DNA of 39,619 nt from JAJDIA01 sp031555145 (GCA_031555145.1 JAVBUR010000082.1:1-39619); one strand, 5' to 3'; positions 1 to 8,896 are shown, numbered from the stretch's first letter. The notes: generated by a model from the letters alone, not told the origin. Numbers and translations are program-made.

Positions 1-550
1 AAATGCTACACCTTCGCTACACCCCTGGCAAATAGTCCCCCCCTGTAGCAATTGTATCAAGATACACTATTGACAACATCCTGATCCTCTATTAACAACA
101 TCATCATCCTGTATTGTCGACTCTTGCATGCACTTTTCGTCCCACAACTGTGAGGCGAAGTGTTCACAGCTATGAGACTAAGTGTTCACGTCCGTGATAC
201 GAATGCGTCACATTTGTGGAGAGAAGAGACCATTCAAGCTCCGGGAATACATCTTCCAGAAAGAAACAATACTGCCTTTGGCTGTCGACAATAGTGTATC
301 TTGATAAAATTGCTACGAGGGCACTGAAAAAGTATTTAACACTTTCAAATCGAAAGTTTGCATCCTTTCAGAGCCTCTTTTTTGAGCAATTATTGGCGAT
401 TTTAGTACTTTAAAACTACTGACTATTCGCAAAAGTTATAATCTGTAACTAAAAAATGCAAATCGCTCAAAAAACAGGGGCTTTTTCAGTGCCCTCATTG
501 CTACAGGGGGGGGGACTATTTGCCAGGGGTGTAGCGAAGGTGTAGCATTT
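1..550. repeat. Nested inverted-repeat region, MITE-like or invertible
   Basis: No convincing gene lies here. Four inverted-repeat pairs are nested. Positions 1-50 pair with 501-550, nearly perfectly apart from a C/G run of 7 versus 9. Positions 45-77 pair with 284-316 (about 30 of 33 bases). Positions 317-332 pair with 481-496 (16 bases, perfect). Positions 378-387 pair with 465-474. The short word GTAGCAAT or its complement sits at the junctions of the first three pairs. The outer arm begins at base 1, so the element may extend beyond the window. No transposase is seen and target duplications cannot be checked. It may be a non-autonomous element or a rearranged intergenic repeat. Confidence 0.6.
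138..221. repeat. Degenerate 22-bp-period tandem repeat array
   Basis: The word AAGTGTTCAC starts at 158 and again at 180, exactly 22 bases apart. Flanking units at about 138-157 and 202-221 keep the same pattern: a CAC-type half, a short GC-rich centre and a GTG-type half, giving weak dyads. The unit resembles those of the array at 20172-20237 (about 14 of 22 bases match in one pairwise comparison by eye). Function is unknown. Confidence 0.5.
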
Positions 551-719
551 TCGAGAATGGTACATCCGCTATCTTACTGAGCATCAGTATAATTATCCCG
601 TTAGTGTAGCGGTGTAGGCTTTTTCATATTTTGGACTGAAGAGCCTATGGGACAGGGGATTTGCTCAAAAATGACACATCTTCGCAAAAACTTTCAAATA
701 CGGACAAATCTGAAACTGG

Positions 720-742
720 GGACTTCTGATGAAACCAAGTCC
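720..742 (-). terminator. Possible weak hairpin after the SDR gene
   Basis: GGACTT at 720-725 pairs with AAGTCC at 737-742 around an 11-base loop. It lies just past the stop of the minus-strand epimerase gene. There is no good T-run after it on the minus strand, so terminator function is uncertain. Confidence 0.3.
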
Positions 743-756
743 GACGTTACTATTGG

Positions 757-1833
757 CTATTTCCTGGCGTATGTATCGAACCAATGGTTATCGATATACC
801 AATGGTAGGTTTGTTTGAGGCGTTGGAAGAAGGAGTAGGGCACCCGAAAGCCTAATTCTTCCTGCATATCCCGGACGTCGCATATCCAGTTGCGCTGTTT
901 CAGGATATGGAACTTATCAGAGTTGAGGGTGGCGGGCTTCTTTTTCCATTGGCCGATCCACTCGGAGCATTGGCAGGCAATGTAGGCCAACCATATCGGG
1001 ATGCTCAGGTGGATAGCCCATTTATGGCCGGTACATAATTGAATCATCCGTCCGAAATCTTTGTCGGAACAAATGGATCCGTCGGCAATGATATAGTTCT
1101 TGTTGACCGCCTTTTCATGTGTTAATACGAGCATGGCTACCGTCGCGAGGTCTTCCACATAAATAAAGGTGAGCCATTGGCGGCGCAATAACCCGATGGT
1201 GAAATCGAATCCGCTGCGTACACTCTCGAATTGCATGAAGTAGTCTTGGTCGCGTGGGCCGAATATGCCTGTCGGATGCAAGATCACATACGGGATATCG
1301 GTTTGTGTGCGCAGATACTGTTCGGCTTGTAACTTACTTTTTCCATAAACCGTATTGGGACGTTGTTCATGCTTCGGATGAATGCTGGGATATCTCATCT
1401 GGTCCGTTTCGTTACCATAGGTGCTCAGGCTGCTCATCAGGACAAATTTTTCGGGTTGGCAACCGGATGCAGTCAGGGCGACCAGTAACCGGCGCGTGTT
1501 TTCGGCATTCACCCGGAAGAAATCGTTCTTATTCACTGCCTTGGTGATACCTGCATTATGTATCACATAGTGCCAGGCACCCTGTTCAGCCTTGAAAGCA
1601 GACAGTTGGGTGGTCAGTGCTTCTTCATTCGCGTAATTCAAGTCGATGAACCGGATATGGTCTGCTGTTACTTTGTGTTGGTTCAGGTCGTCCAGAAAGG
1701 TACGGTCACTACTGGCGCGGACACCTGCCCATACTTCATATCCCTGGTTGAGGGCTGCTTCTACCAGGTGTCCACCGACAAATCCACTGGCGCCGGTGAT
1801 TAGTATCCGCTTCTTACTATCTGTGTGTCCCAT
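757..1833 (-). CDS. NAD(P)-dependent epimerase/dehydratase (extended SDR)
   Basis: A 358-residue extended short-chain dehydrogenase/reductase, probably cytoplasmic. The Rossmann nucleotide-binding motif GASGFVGG is at residues 14-21, NAG at 93-95, the serine region SSLS at 134-137, and the catalytic YGKSK (Tyr163, Lys167) follows. This is the pattern of NAD-dependent epimerases, dehydratases and sterol- or sugar-acting SDRs. The variable C-terminal half gives no clear substrate. It lies 16 bases after the ABC ATPase on the same strand and is probably cotranscribed, but nothing in its sequence links it to metal transport. The family call is secure; the substrate is unknown. Confidence 0.85.
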   Translation of the reverse strand: MGHTDSKKRILITGASGFVGGHLVEAALNQGYEVWAGVRASSDRTFLDDLNQHKVTADHIRFIDLNYANEEALTTQLSAFKAEQGAWHYVIHNAGITKAVNKNDFFRVNAENTRRLLVALTASGCQPEKFVLMSSLSTYGNETDQMRYPSIHPKHEQRPNTVYGKSKLQAEQYLRTQTDIPYVILHPTGIFGPRDQDYFMQFESVRSGFDFTIGLLRRQWLTFIYVEDLATVAMLVLTHEKAVNKNYIIADGSICSDKDFGRMIQLCTGHKWAIHLSIPIWLAYIACQCSEWIGQWKKKPATLNSDKFHILKQRNWICDVRDMQEELGFRVPYSFFQRLKQTYHWYIDNHWFDTYARK

Positions 1834-1849
1834 GATGTGTCGATGTTTT

Positions 1850-2614
1850 TTAGTGATTATGTGTGTGCGATTTCAATACGCGGTGGGGCAGGTGTCCATG
1901 TCCGATCAGTTCAATCGGGCAGGCGTAGGCATCACCGAGCCATTCTTCCGTCAGGTCGGTGCCCGGATGATAATGCAGGGTTTCATTCACACAGGCTATA
2001 TTCTTGACCATACTCAGCACCGTACCGATATCATGCGATACGAGGATGACGGCGCTTTCCTTGTTGATATCTTCGAGCAGTTGGTAGAACTTCGATTCGA
2101 AACGTTTGTCGACATACGAGTTGGGTTCGTCCAGTATCAATACATCCGGACGTGATACGATGGAACGGCCAAGCAGTACCCGTTGCAATTGTCCGCCCGA
2201 CAGGTCGCTGATGGGGCGTCCGGCCAGTTCTTCCAACCCCATTTGGGTGATTACTTCGCTGATCCGTTCGTGTTGTTGCGCTGTATAGCGTCGGAACAAA
2301 GGTTTGCCGGAAGCCAGTCCCGACGAGATGACTTCCCGTACGGAGATGGGGAAACTCCGGTCGATATTGTTCAGTTGGGGCAGGTAGCCGGTTTTTAGTG
2401 AGGTCACTTCCTGCCCTTCCCGGAAGAAACGGACGCTGCCGGTATGGGGCTTTAGCAGTCCGAGTATGACCTTCAGCAAGGTCGTCTTTCCGCCGCCGTT
2501 GGGGCCGATAATACCCAGGAAGTCGTTCTCCCACAGGGTAAGGGAAACGTCTTTGAGTACCACCTTATGGTCGTAACCGGCCGTAACCTGGTTGATCTCG
2601 ATCAGCTTATTCAT
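1850..2614 (-). CDS. Metal ABC transporter ATP-binding protein (ZnuC/MntB-like)
   Basis: A 254-residue ABC ATPase. Walker A GPNGGGKTT is at about residues 37-45, the signature LSGGQ at about 138-142, Walker B VLILDEP follows, and the switch histidine is in LVSHD. The type is that of zinc/manganese uptake ATPases. Its ATG overlaps the end of the upstream metal-binding lipoprotein gene by 8 bases, which implies translational coupling. A membrane permease would be required for transport, but none is encoded next to it; the following gene is an SDR enzyme. The C-terminus is His-rich, ending SHTHNH, which could bind metal. Zinc is the likeliest substrate, with manganese possible. Confidence 0.88.
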   Translation of the reverse strand: MNKLIEINQVTAGYDHKVVLKDVSLTLWENDFLGIIGPNGGGKTTLLKVILGLLKPHTGSVRFFREGQEVTSLKTGYLPQLNNIDRSFPISVREVISSGLASGKPLFRRYTAQQHERISEVITQMGLEELAGRPISDLSGGQLQRVLLGRSIVSRPDVLILDEPNSYVDKRFESKFYQLLEDINKESAVILVSHDIGTVLSMVKNIACVNETLHYHPGTDLTEEWLGDAYACPIELIGHGHLPHRVLKSHTHNH

Positions 2615-3515
2615 GGGCTAAGGCTTCGGCTATGCGGACCATCTCTTCGTCCCATTGATAGTTGAGCGGATTGATCGTCACCAACTGGCAACCGGTTTCT
2701 TTGGCGATGAGTGCGGCATTCTCGCGGTTGAATTCCTGCTGGACAAAGACGACCTGTACATTATAATTACGTGCCAGGTCGATCAGTTCTTTCAGCTGGG
2801 CGGGCGAGGGTTCTTTCCCTTCTATTTCGAGCGGAAGTTGCGTCAGATTGAATTCTTCCGCGAAATACGTCAGCGACGGATGGTAGATAATGAACGCACG
2901 GCTAAGTACCGGCGCCAGCATTCGGCGGATGCGCGTGTCGAGCGTTTCGATCTCTTCCACCAGGATCAGGTAGTTCTGCCAGTAATAGTCGGAGTTTTCT
3001 TTGTCCAGACGCATAAAGGCGTTGACAGTATTGAAGGCGATCGTCTTGGCTCCCTGGATCGAACTCCAGTAATGGGGGTCTACGCCGCCGGCATGGGCGT
3101 GGTGATGGTGTTCGCCGGTTTCTTCTTCGGTATGCTCACCGGCTGAGGGCTGTTCGGGATGTCCGTGCGCCTCTCCTTCCGAAACGAGGTTGATACCTTC
3201 CGACAGGTCGATGAAGATCAGGTTCTTATTGTTCTCGCGGATGGTAGGCATCCAGGCTACTTCAAAGCCGATATGTCCGATCTGCAGGTAGGCTTCGCTT
3301 TTGCCGATCTGCACCATCTGTTGGGGCGTGGGGTCGTAGGTCTCCGGATTCTGCCCGGAAGGGACTACGCAGTTGATATCGAATTTATCGCCTGCGATCT
3401 TCTCGGCAAAATACCGTTGAGGTTCGATGGTGACCGACACAACCCGGGTCGATCCCTGCTTGCCACCGCATGCCGCCAGCAGACAAAGGAGAATCAAAAA
3501 ATAGAATGGTTTCAT
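2607..3515 (-). CDS. Zinc/manganese ABC transporter substrate-binding lipoprotein (ZnuA-like)
   Basis: A 302-residue cluster A-I (ZnuA/TroA) metal-binding protein. I start it at 3515 because this gives a lipoprotein signal peptide, MKPFYFLILLCLLAAC, with the acylated Cys at 16; an upstream in-frame start would bury it. A His-rich loop (HGHPEQ...HHHHAHAGG) lies in mid-protein just before the conserved DPHYW, as in zinc-specific members. Further family motifs are YHPSLTYFAEEF and FVQQEFNRENA. It should deliver metal to a permease from the periplasmic face. It is first in an operon with the ATPase. A -7 type box (TATCTTTG) sits at 3533-3540 on the minus strand. Confidence 0.9.
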   Translation of the reverse strand: MKPFYFLILLCLLAACGGKQGSTRVVSVTIEPQRYFAEKIAGDKFDINCVVPSGQNPETYDPTPQQMVQIGKSEAYLQIGHIGFEVAWMPTIRENNKNLIFIDLSEGINLVSEGEAHGHPEQPSAGEHTEEETGEHHHHAHAGGVDPHYWSSIQGAKTIAFNTVNAFMRLDKENSDYYWQNYLILVEEIETLDTRIRRMLAPVLSRAFIIYHPSLTYFAEEFNLTQLPLEIEGKEPSPAQLKELIDLARNYNVQVVFVQQEFNRENAALIAKETGCQLVTINPLNYQWDEEMVRIAEALAHE

Positions 3516-3532
3516 GATCAAACGTCTTTCCG

Positions 3533-3540
3533 CAAAGATA
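3533..3540 (-). promoter_or_regulatory. Candidate -7 box for the znuA-like operon
   Basis: The minus strand reads TATCTTTG, matching the Bacteroidetes -7 consensus TAnnTTTG, 17 bases before the start codon at 3515. I see no good -33 TTTG at the usual spacing. It is divergent from nadB. A Zur-type operator was not recognisable by eye. Confidence 0.4.
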
Positions 3541-3594
3541 CGAACAATGATTATAAAAGCATATCTCCAACGTATATACAACGAAGTTTATTTA

Positions 3595-3602
3595 TAACTT
3601 TG
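3595..3602 (+). promoter_or_regulatory. Candidate -7 box for nadB
   Basis: TAACTTTG matches TAnnTTTG and lies 19 bases upstream of the nadB ATG at 3622. The -33 element is weak. This and the opposing -7 box share the 106-base gap between the two divergent genes. Confidence 0.4.
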
Positions 3603-3621
3603 TCGGGTAAACACGTGAAAA

Positions 3622-5193
3622 ATGACAAAGAGATTTGATTTTCTGGTGATCGGCTCCGGTATCGGCGGCATGAGTTTTGCCCTGAAAGTGGCAAACAAAG
3701 GGAGAGTAGCACTTGTCTGTAAGTCTGGCCTGGAAGAGGCAAATACCTATTTCGCACAAGGAGGAGTAGCCTCCGTCACCAACCTGATTACCGACAACTT
3801 TGAAAAGCATATCGAAGATACGCTGATAGCCGGCGACTGGCTCAGCAACCGCAGTGCGGTAGAAAAGGTGGTCCGTGAAGCCCCTAGCCAGATCAACGAA
3901 CTGATCAACTGGGGTGTCGACTTCGACAAGGACGAAGCCGGTAACTTTGATCTGCACCGCGAAGGCGGCCATTCCGAATTCCGTATCCTGCACCACAAAG
4001 ATAAGACGGGCGCCGAAATACAGGACGCACTGATCAAAGCCGTGCAGCAACACCCGAATATCGAAGTGTTTGAGAATTATTTCGCCATTGAGATACTGAC
4101 ACAGCACCACTTGGGTGTGACCGTTACCCGGCAGACGCCCGACATTGAATGCTACGGTGCTTACATCATGGATCTGAAGACGGGACAGATTGACACTTTC
4201 CTCTCCAAAGTTACCCTGGTAGCGACCGGAGGCATAGGCGCCGTTTACCAGACCACCACCAACCCCTTGGTGGCTACCGGCGACGGTATCGCGATGGTAT
4301 ATCGTGCCAAAGGAACAGTAAAAGATATGGAGTTTGTCCAGTTCCATCCCACGGCGCTCTTCCATCCGGGCGATCGTCCTTCTTTCCTGATCACCGAAGC
4401 GATGCGCGGCTACGGCGGCGTGCTCCGGACGATGGACGGTAAGGAGTTTATGCATAAATACGACGCCCGTCTGTCGTTGGCTCCCCGCGATATCGTAGCC
4501 CGTGCCATCGACAACGAGATGAAGAACCGAGGTGACGACCATGTCTATCTCGACGTCACGCATAAAGACCCGGAAGAAACCCGGAAGCATTTCCCCACTA
4601 TCTACGAGAAATGCCTCAGCCTGGGTATTGATATTACGAAAGAATATATCCCTGTCGCTCCTGCCGCCCACTACCTGTGCGGAGGGATCAAGGTCGACCT
4701 GAATGCCTGTTCGTCGATTGCCCGTCTGTATGCCGTGGGCGAATGTGCCTGCACCGGGTTGCACGGCGGAAACCGTCTGGCGTCGAACTCACTGATCGAG
4801 GCCGTCGTCTATGCTGATGCGGCTGCCCGTCATAGCCTCGGCTGCCTGCATACATATGCCTGGCAGGAAGATATCCCCAACTGGAACGACGAAGGTACCC
4901 GCTCGCCCGAGGAGATGGTGCTTATCACCCAGAGTGCCAAGGAAGTGGGGCAGATTATGAGTACATATGTCGGTATCGTTCGTTCCGACCTGCGCCTTAA
5001 GCGTGCCTGGGATCGCCTCGACATCCTTTACGAGGAAACGGAAAGTCTCTTCAAGCGTTCGGTTGCTTCCAAAGAGATATGCGAATTGCGTAATATGATC
5101 AACACCGGCTACCTGATCATGCGCCAGGCTATCGACCGGAAAGAAAGCCGCGGTTTGCATTATACGCTCGATTATCCGCCGATCGTCAATTAA
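3622..5193 (+). CDS. nadB: L-aspartate oxidase
   Basis: A 523-residue flavoprotein that oxidises L-aspartate to iminoaspartate, the first step of de novo NAD synthesis, in the cytoplasm. The FAD-binding GSGIGG is at residues 11-16. Family motifs follow in order: FAQGGVAS, EGGHSEFRILHHKD, FVQFHPTALF, EAMRGYGG, LAPRDIVARA, AAHYLCGGIKVD and GLHGGNRLASNSL. The C-terminal helical domain is present, and the length is normal. Succinate dehydrogenase and fumarate reductase flavoproteins are related, but the motif set and lack of partner subunits favour NadB. nadA and nadC are not in this window, so the pathway is split. Confidence 0.95.
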   Translation: MTKRFDFLVIGSGIGGMSFALKVANKGRVALVCKSGLEEANTYFAQGGVASVTNLITDNFEKHIEDTLIAGDWLSNRSAVEKVVREAPSQINELINWGVDFDKDEAGNFDLHREGGHSEFRILHHKDKTGAEIQDALIKAVQQHPNIEVFENYFAIEILTQHHLGVTVTRQTPDIECYGAYIMDLKTGQIDTFLSKVTLVATGGIGAVYQTTTNPLVATGDGIAMVYRAKGTVKDMEFVQFHPTALFHPGDRPSFLITEAMRGYGGVLRTMDGKEFMHKYDARLSLAPRDIVARAIDNEMKNRGDDHVYLDVTHKDPEETRKHFPTIYEKCLSLGIDITKEYIPVAPAAHYLCGGIKVDLNACSSIARLYAVGECACTGLHGGNRLASNSLIEAVVYADAAARHSLGCLHTYAWQEDIPNWNDEGTRSPEEMVLITQSAKEVGQIMSTYVGIVRSDLRLKRAWDRLDILYEETESLFKRSVASKEICELRNMINTGYLIMRQAIDRKESRGLHYTLDYPPIVN

Positions 5194-5298
5194 TGTTTTC
5201 ACTCTATTTCGCAATAAGACGATAATCATACGCGAAACGCGTAAGAGCGCCTCGTTATTTCTTCTTTCTTTGTACCATCAACTAATACTGTTAGCATT

Positions 5299-6126
5299 AT
5301 GAGACTGGGTATCGATTTAGGAGGAACAAGCGTTCGTATCGGGAAATTAATGGATGGGAAACTGGTGGAAAAAGCAGCTGCTCCCAGTCCCTCGAAGCTG
5401 AACCTGGCGGATTCCATTGTGTATATGAAAGACTTTATCAAACCTTTTGTATCAGCAGGTATAAAAGGGATTGGTATCGGTGTGCCCTCGGTGGTAGACG
5501 TGAAACAGGGTATTGTATATAATGTAACGAATATCCCCGCCTGGCAGGAAGTGCCTCTCAAAGCGATTCTGGAAGAAGCGTTCCATATCCCTGTGTTTGT
5601 CAATAACGATGCCAACTGCTTCGCCATCGGCGAACAGAAGTATGGTGAAGGAAAGGCGTTCAAGAGTATGCTTGGCGTTACACTCGGAACGGGTGTGGGT
5701 GCCGGTGTGATCCTGGACGGCAAGCTGTATAACGGTAGTAATACCGGCGCCGGCGAGATCGGCTGTATGCGTTACCTCGACCATATCTACGAGCATTATT
5801 GTGGCAGCGAATTTTTCACTACCTACCATAAAACGACTGGAAAGGATGCCTTCGAACGCGCCCAACAGGACGATCCCGAAGCCCTGAAGATATGGGCGGC
5901 ATATGGTAACCATATCGGTGAACTGGTACAGGCCATCTTGTATGCCTACGACCCCGAAGGTATTGTCTTCGGTGGCAGTATCGCCGGGGCATTCCCGCTC
6001 TTCTCGGAAGCCATGTACAAGAACCTTGCCTCGTTTATGTATCCCAATTCATTGGCGAAGTTGCAGATCAAGATATCCTCTAATCCCGATATCGCCTTGT
6101 TGGGTGCTATCGGTTTGGTAGAATAA
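5299..6126 (+). CDS. ROK-family sugar kinase
   Basis: A 275-residue ROK (repressor, ORF, kinase) protein without an N-terminal helix-turn-helix, so a kinase rather than a repressor. The phosphate-binding DLGGT is at residues 6-10, VNNDAN with catalytic Asp104 at 101-106, and GTGVGAGVI follows. The usual sugar/zinc segment is altered: the common GEIGH is GEIGC here (Cys156), and the CxCGxxGC zinc motif is replaced by a segment containing YCGSEFF (167-173). I recall similar forms in other Bacteroidetes ROK glucokinases. It lies 29 bases before the GH2 gene; because that enzyme should release glucosamine, glucosamine or a related hexose is a plausible substrate (inference). Confidence 0.85.
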   Translation: MRLGIDLGGTSVRIGKLMDGKLVEKAAAPSPSKLNLADSIVYMKDFIKPFVSAGIKGIGIGVPSVVDVKQGIVYNVTNIPAWQEVPLKAILEEAFHIPVFVNNDANCFAIGEQKYGEGKAFKSMLGVTLGTGVGAGVILDGKLYNGSNTGAGEIGCMRYLDHIYEHYCGSEFFTTYHKTTGKDAFERAQQDDPEALKIWAAYGNHIGELVQAILYAYDPEGIVFGGSIAGAFPLFSEAMYKNLASFMYPNSLAKLQIKISSNPDIALLGAIGLVE

Positions 6127-6155
6127 TACGCGTAACATTTAATCATCATAATAGT

Positions 6156-8768
6156 ATGAAACGACTCACCCTGAAATTAGTATGTATGTTGCTTCTCTGC
6201 ACCGGCTTTATCGCTTGTGAGGAAAACGTAAAGGAAGTGGCTGCCGATCAAATCCTGTTGTCTCAGGACTGGCAGGTACAATCATCCGCCGTCGTAGGGC
6301 AGACGGGCGACCAGCTCTCTTCGACCGCTACACCGGCCGGCGACTGGTATCCGGCTACCGTTCCTTCAACTGTTATGGGTACCCTTACAGCTAATGGCCT
6401 GTATAAAGACCTGTTCTTTGGTATGAACTTCAAGGAGGCCGACCGTACGCCGTTTGATGTATCCTGGTGGTATCGCACGACGTTCAAATCTCCGGTAAAC
6501 GGCGAAGGCAAACATGTACAGTTGCATTTCGATGGCCTGACCTACCGTGCCAATATCTGGCTGAACGGCAAACAGATCGGTTCGAAAGAAGAGGTGTACG
6601 GCGTATTCAACCATTTCACCTTCGATATCACCGACCTGTTGCAGGAAGAAAATATCTTGGCAGTGGAACTCTTCCGCGCACAGAAAGGCGAGCCGAATAT
6701 GGGTTTTGTAGATTGGAACCCGCGTCCGCTGGATGAAAATATGGGTATTTTCCGCGAAGTGAAACTGTTGGTAACCGGCAGCGTCGGCGTGAAAGACACC
6801 TGGGTAAAGAGCGATGTCAATACCGAGACACTGGCAGAAGCCTGGTTGACCGTTGAAACCAACGTAGAAAACTTCACCGACCAACCCGTGAAAGGGTCAT
6901 TGAAAGGGCAGATCGAAAACATCCGCTTCTCCATACCCGTCACTTTGGAACCGAAAGAAGTAAAGACCATCCGGATCACTCCCGACGACGTACAGGGCCT
7001 GCATATCAATAATCCGCGCCTGTGGTGGTCAAGAGGATTGGGCTCTCCCGAACTCTACGACCTCGAACTGACGTTCGTATCGAATGGCGTAGCTACGGAT
7101 GTGGAAAAGACGACCTTCGGTATCCGTACCATCGAAACCTTTATGACCGAACAAGGCTTCAAGGGTTTCAAGTTGAACGGCAAGCGTGTGCTGATCAAGA
7201 GCGCCGGCTGGACCGACGATGTCTTCTTGCGCGATACCCCCGAAAGCAATGAAATACAAGTGCAGTATGTGGCTGATATGAACATGAACTCGATCCGTTT
7301 CGAGAATATCTGGGGCAACAGCCAAAACATCTATGAACTCTGCGACCGCTATGGTTTGATGGCCCTGGTGGGCTGGAGCTGCCAGTGGGAATGGGAAAAT
7401 TATTTCGGCGGACCGGCCGACGAAAAGTTCGGCTGTATCCAGTCTGCACATGATATGGACCTGCTCGTGCGTTACTTCGATACCCAGGTACGCTGGCTGC
7501 GTAACCACCCGGCTATCATTGCCTGGTTGGGCGGTAGCGACATGCTGCTGAACCCGACGTTGGAACAACGCTATATGGAAATACTTCCGACCCTCGACAA
7601 CCGTCCCTATATCGGCAGTGCTGCTACGGCAACCAGCGCGGTGACCGGCCCGACCGGTATGAAGATGCGCGGCCCGTACGACTATGTAGGGCCGAACTAC
7701 TGGTTCATTGATACACAGAACGGCGGTAACTTCGGTTTCAACACCGAAACCGGTACCGGTGCCATGCTGCCAGCTATCGAATCCATTGCCAAGATGATCC
7801 CCGCCGACAAGCTGTGGCCGCTGAACGCATACTGGGATTATCATTGCACTACGGCTCCCGACATGAACAAGTTGAAGCCGATGATCGATGTGACCGAAGG
7901 CATGTATGGCAAGGCGGCCGACCTGCATAGCTTCCTCAACCATGCGTACCTTACCGGTTCGCAGGCGACACAGAGTATGTTCGAAGCCTTCCGCGTCAAT
8001 CCGGAGCAGGCTACCGGTATCGTACAGTGGATGTTGAACTCCGCCTGGCCGAAGGTATATTGGCAGTTGTACGACTATTATAATGTACCGACCTCGGGCT
8101 ATTATGGTGTGAAACGTGGTAACCTGCCGCTGCAGTTGATCTACAACTACAAAGACAACGGTATCTACGCTGTCAACGAAACGTTGGAAGCCGCAACCGA
8201 ACTGACGGCTGTGATCCGCGGTAACGCGATCGACGGCAGCGTGCTGTTCGAAGAAAAGAAACCCTTCTCCATCGATGGAGAAAGTGTCGCTAATCTCTTC
8301 ACGATCGACAACTCAGCAAAGAACACCTTCCTGACGATCGCGATTATTGATGCCGCCGGTAACCAACTGGCAGAGAACTTCTATGTCCTTTCTTCACAGC
8401 CCGACGTATACGGTAAAGGCAACTGGTACATGACCTATATCGACACCTACGGCGACTTCAAAGACCTCGCCAAACTGCCCGAAACGGAAGTGAAGGTGAA
8501 CATCGCGCCCCTTGCCGGTCAGGAAGGCATTGCTGTAACGTTGGAAAATACCTCTTCCACCGTCGCATTCCTTGTCCAATTGGCATTGACCGACGGCGAC
8601 AAAGACATCGTCCGTCCTGTTTTCTGGTCGGACAACTATGTCACCCTCTTTCCGGGTGAAAAGAAAACCCTCGACTGTGCTTTCCAGGGCGGACGCCTAA
8701 GCGGCAAGCCGGTAGCGCTGAAAGTCGGCGGGTGGAATATCCAAGATCAGTACGTAGATCTAAAATAA
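6156..8768 (+). CDS. GH2 exo-beta-D-glucosaminidase-like lipoprotein (CsxA subfamily)
   Basis: An 870-residue glycoside hydrolase family 2 lipoprotein. The signal peptide ends at the lipobox GFIAC (Cys21). The sugar-binding jelly-roll domain (about 30-205, with WYRTTF and WLNGKQIG), an immunoglobulin-like domain (about 215-330), the catalytic TIM barrel (about 330-600) and C-terminal beta domains follow. The acid/base position is Asp462 in WLGGSDM, rather than the Asn-Glu of ordinary GH2 enzymes. Glu531 in FNTETGTG is the likely nucleophile. These match Asp469/Glu541 of the exo-glucosaminidase CsxA as I remember them. It should remove terminal beta-linked glucosamine from chitosan-like or N-glycan-derived chains, in the periplasm or at the outer membrane. 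A plant-type endo-beta-mannosidase activity is the main alternative. Confidence 0.85.
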   Translation: MKRLTLKLVCMLLLCTGFIACEENVKEVAADQILLSQDWQVQSSAVVGQTGDQLSSTATPAGDWYPATVPSTVMGTLTANGLYKDLFFGMNFKEADRTPFDVSWWYRTTFKSPVNGEGKHVQLHFDGLTYRANIWLNGKQIGSKEEVYGVFNHFTFDITDLLQEENILAVELFRAQKGEPNMGFVDWNPRPLDENMGIFREVKLLVTGSVGVKDTWVKSDVNTETLAEAWLTVETNVENFTDQPVKGSLKGQIENIRFSIPVTLEPKEVKTIRITPDDVQGLHINNPRLWWSRGLGSPELYDLELTFVSNGVATDVEKTTFGIRTIETFMTEQGFKGFKLNGKRVLIKSAGWTDDVFLRDTPESNEIQVQYVADMNMNSIRFENIWGNSQNIYELCDRYGLMALVGWSCQWEWENYFGGPADEKFGCIQSAHDMDLLVRYFDTQVRWLRNHPAIIAWLGGSDMLLNPTLEQRYMEILPTLDNRPYIGSAATATSAVTGPTGMKMRGPYDYVGPNYWFIDTQNGGNFGFNTETGTGAMLPAIESIAKMIPADKLWPLNAYWDYHCTTAPDMNKLKPMIDVTEGMYGKAADLHSFLNHAYLTGSQATQSMFEAFRVNPEQATGIVQWMLNSAWPKVYWQLYDYYNVPTSGYYGVKRGNLPLQLIYNYKDNGIYAVNETLEAATELTAVIRGNAIDGSVLFEEKKPFSIDGESVANLFTIDNSAKNTFLTIAIIDAAGNQLAENFYVLSSQPDVYGKGNWYMTYIDTYGDFKDLAKLPETEVKVNIAPLAGQEGIAVTLENTSSTVAFLVQLALTDGDKDIVRPVFWSDNYVTLFPGEKKTLDCAFQGGRLSGKPVALKVGGWNIQDQYVDLK

Positions 8769-8795
8769 AGGCCGTGAGGCTGCTATGAGCATGAA

Positions 8796-8824
8796 GCCGG
8801 GCCTTGTGTGCCCGGCTTTTTTAT
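8796..8824 (+). terminator. Rho-independent terminator after the GH2 gene
   Basis: GCCGGGC at 8796-8802 pairs perfectly with GCCCGGC at 8810-8816 around a 7-base loop, followed at once by a run of T. It separates the ROK/GH2 pair from the downstream regulator. Confidence 0.9.
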
Positions 8825-8859
8825 TCCGCTCCGGTGTGGCGCATTCGTCGGAATATCCA

Positions 8860-8867
8860 TATATTTG
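8860..8867 (+). promoter_or_regulatory. Candidate -7 box for the XylR-like regulator
   Basis: TATATTTG matches TAnnTTTG 29 bases before the ATG at 8897. No good -33 TTTG stands at the usual spacing. Together with the terminator just upstream it indicates that the regulator has its own transcript. Confidence 0.45.
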
Positions 8868-8896
8868 CACTATTCACCCATAGATGAAAAGACCAC

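Noticed and set aside
216..413. 65-residue plus-strand ORF inside the inverted-repeat region
   Set aside because: It runs through the repeat arms, has no recognisable sequence or promoter, and its composition is unlike neighbouring proteins.
3592..4764. 390-residue minus-strand ORF opposite nadB
   Set aside because: It is a mirror of a strongly conserved gene and carries no domain; the antisense frame stays open because of codon bias.
5240..6136. Shared ACGCGTAA words before the ROK and GH2 genes as an operator pair
   Set aside because: The shared word is too short and contains a self-complementary hexamer that can recur by chance.
7029..7943. 304-residue minus-strand ORF opposite the GH2 gene
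   Set aside because: Antisense to the catalytic domain of the GH2, with no family features.
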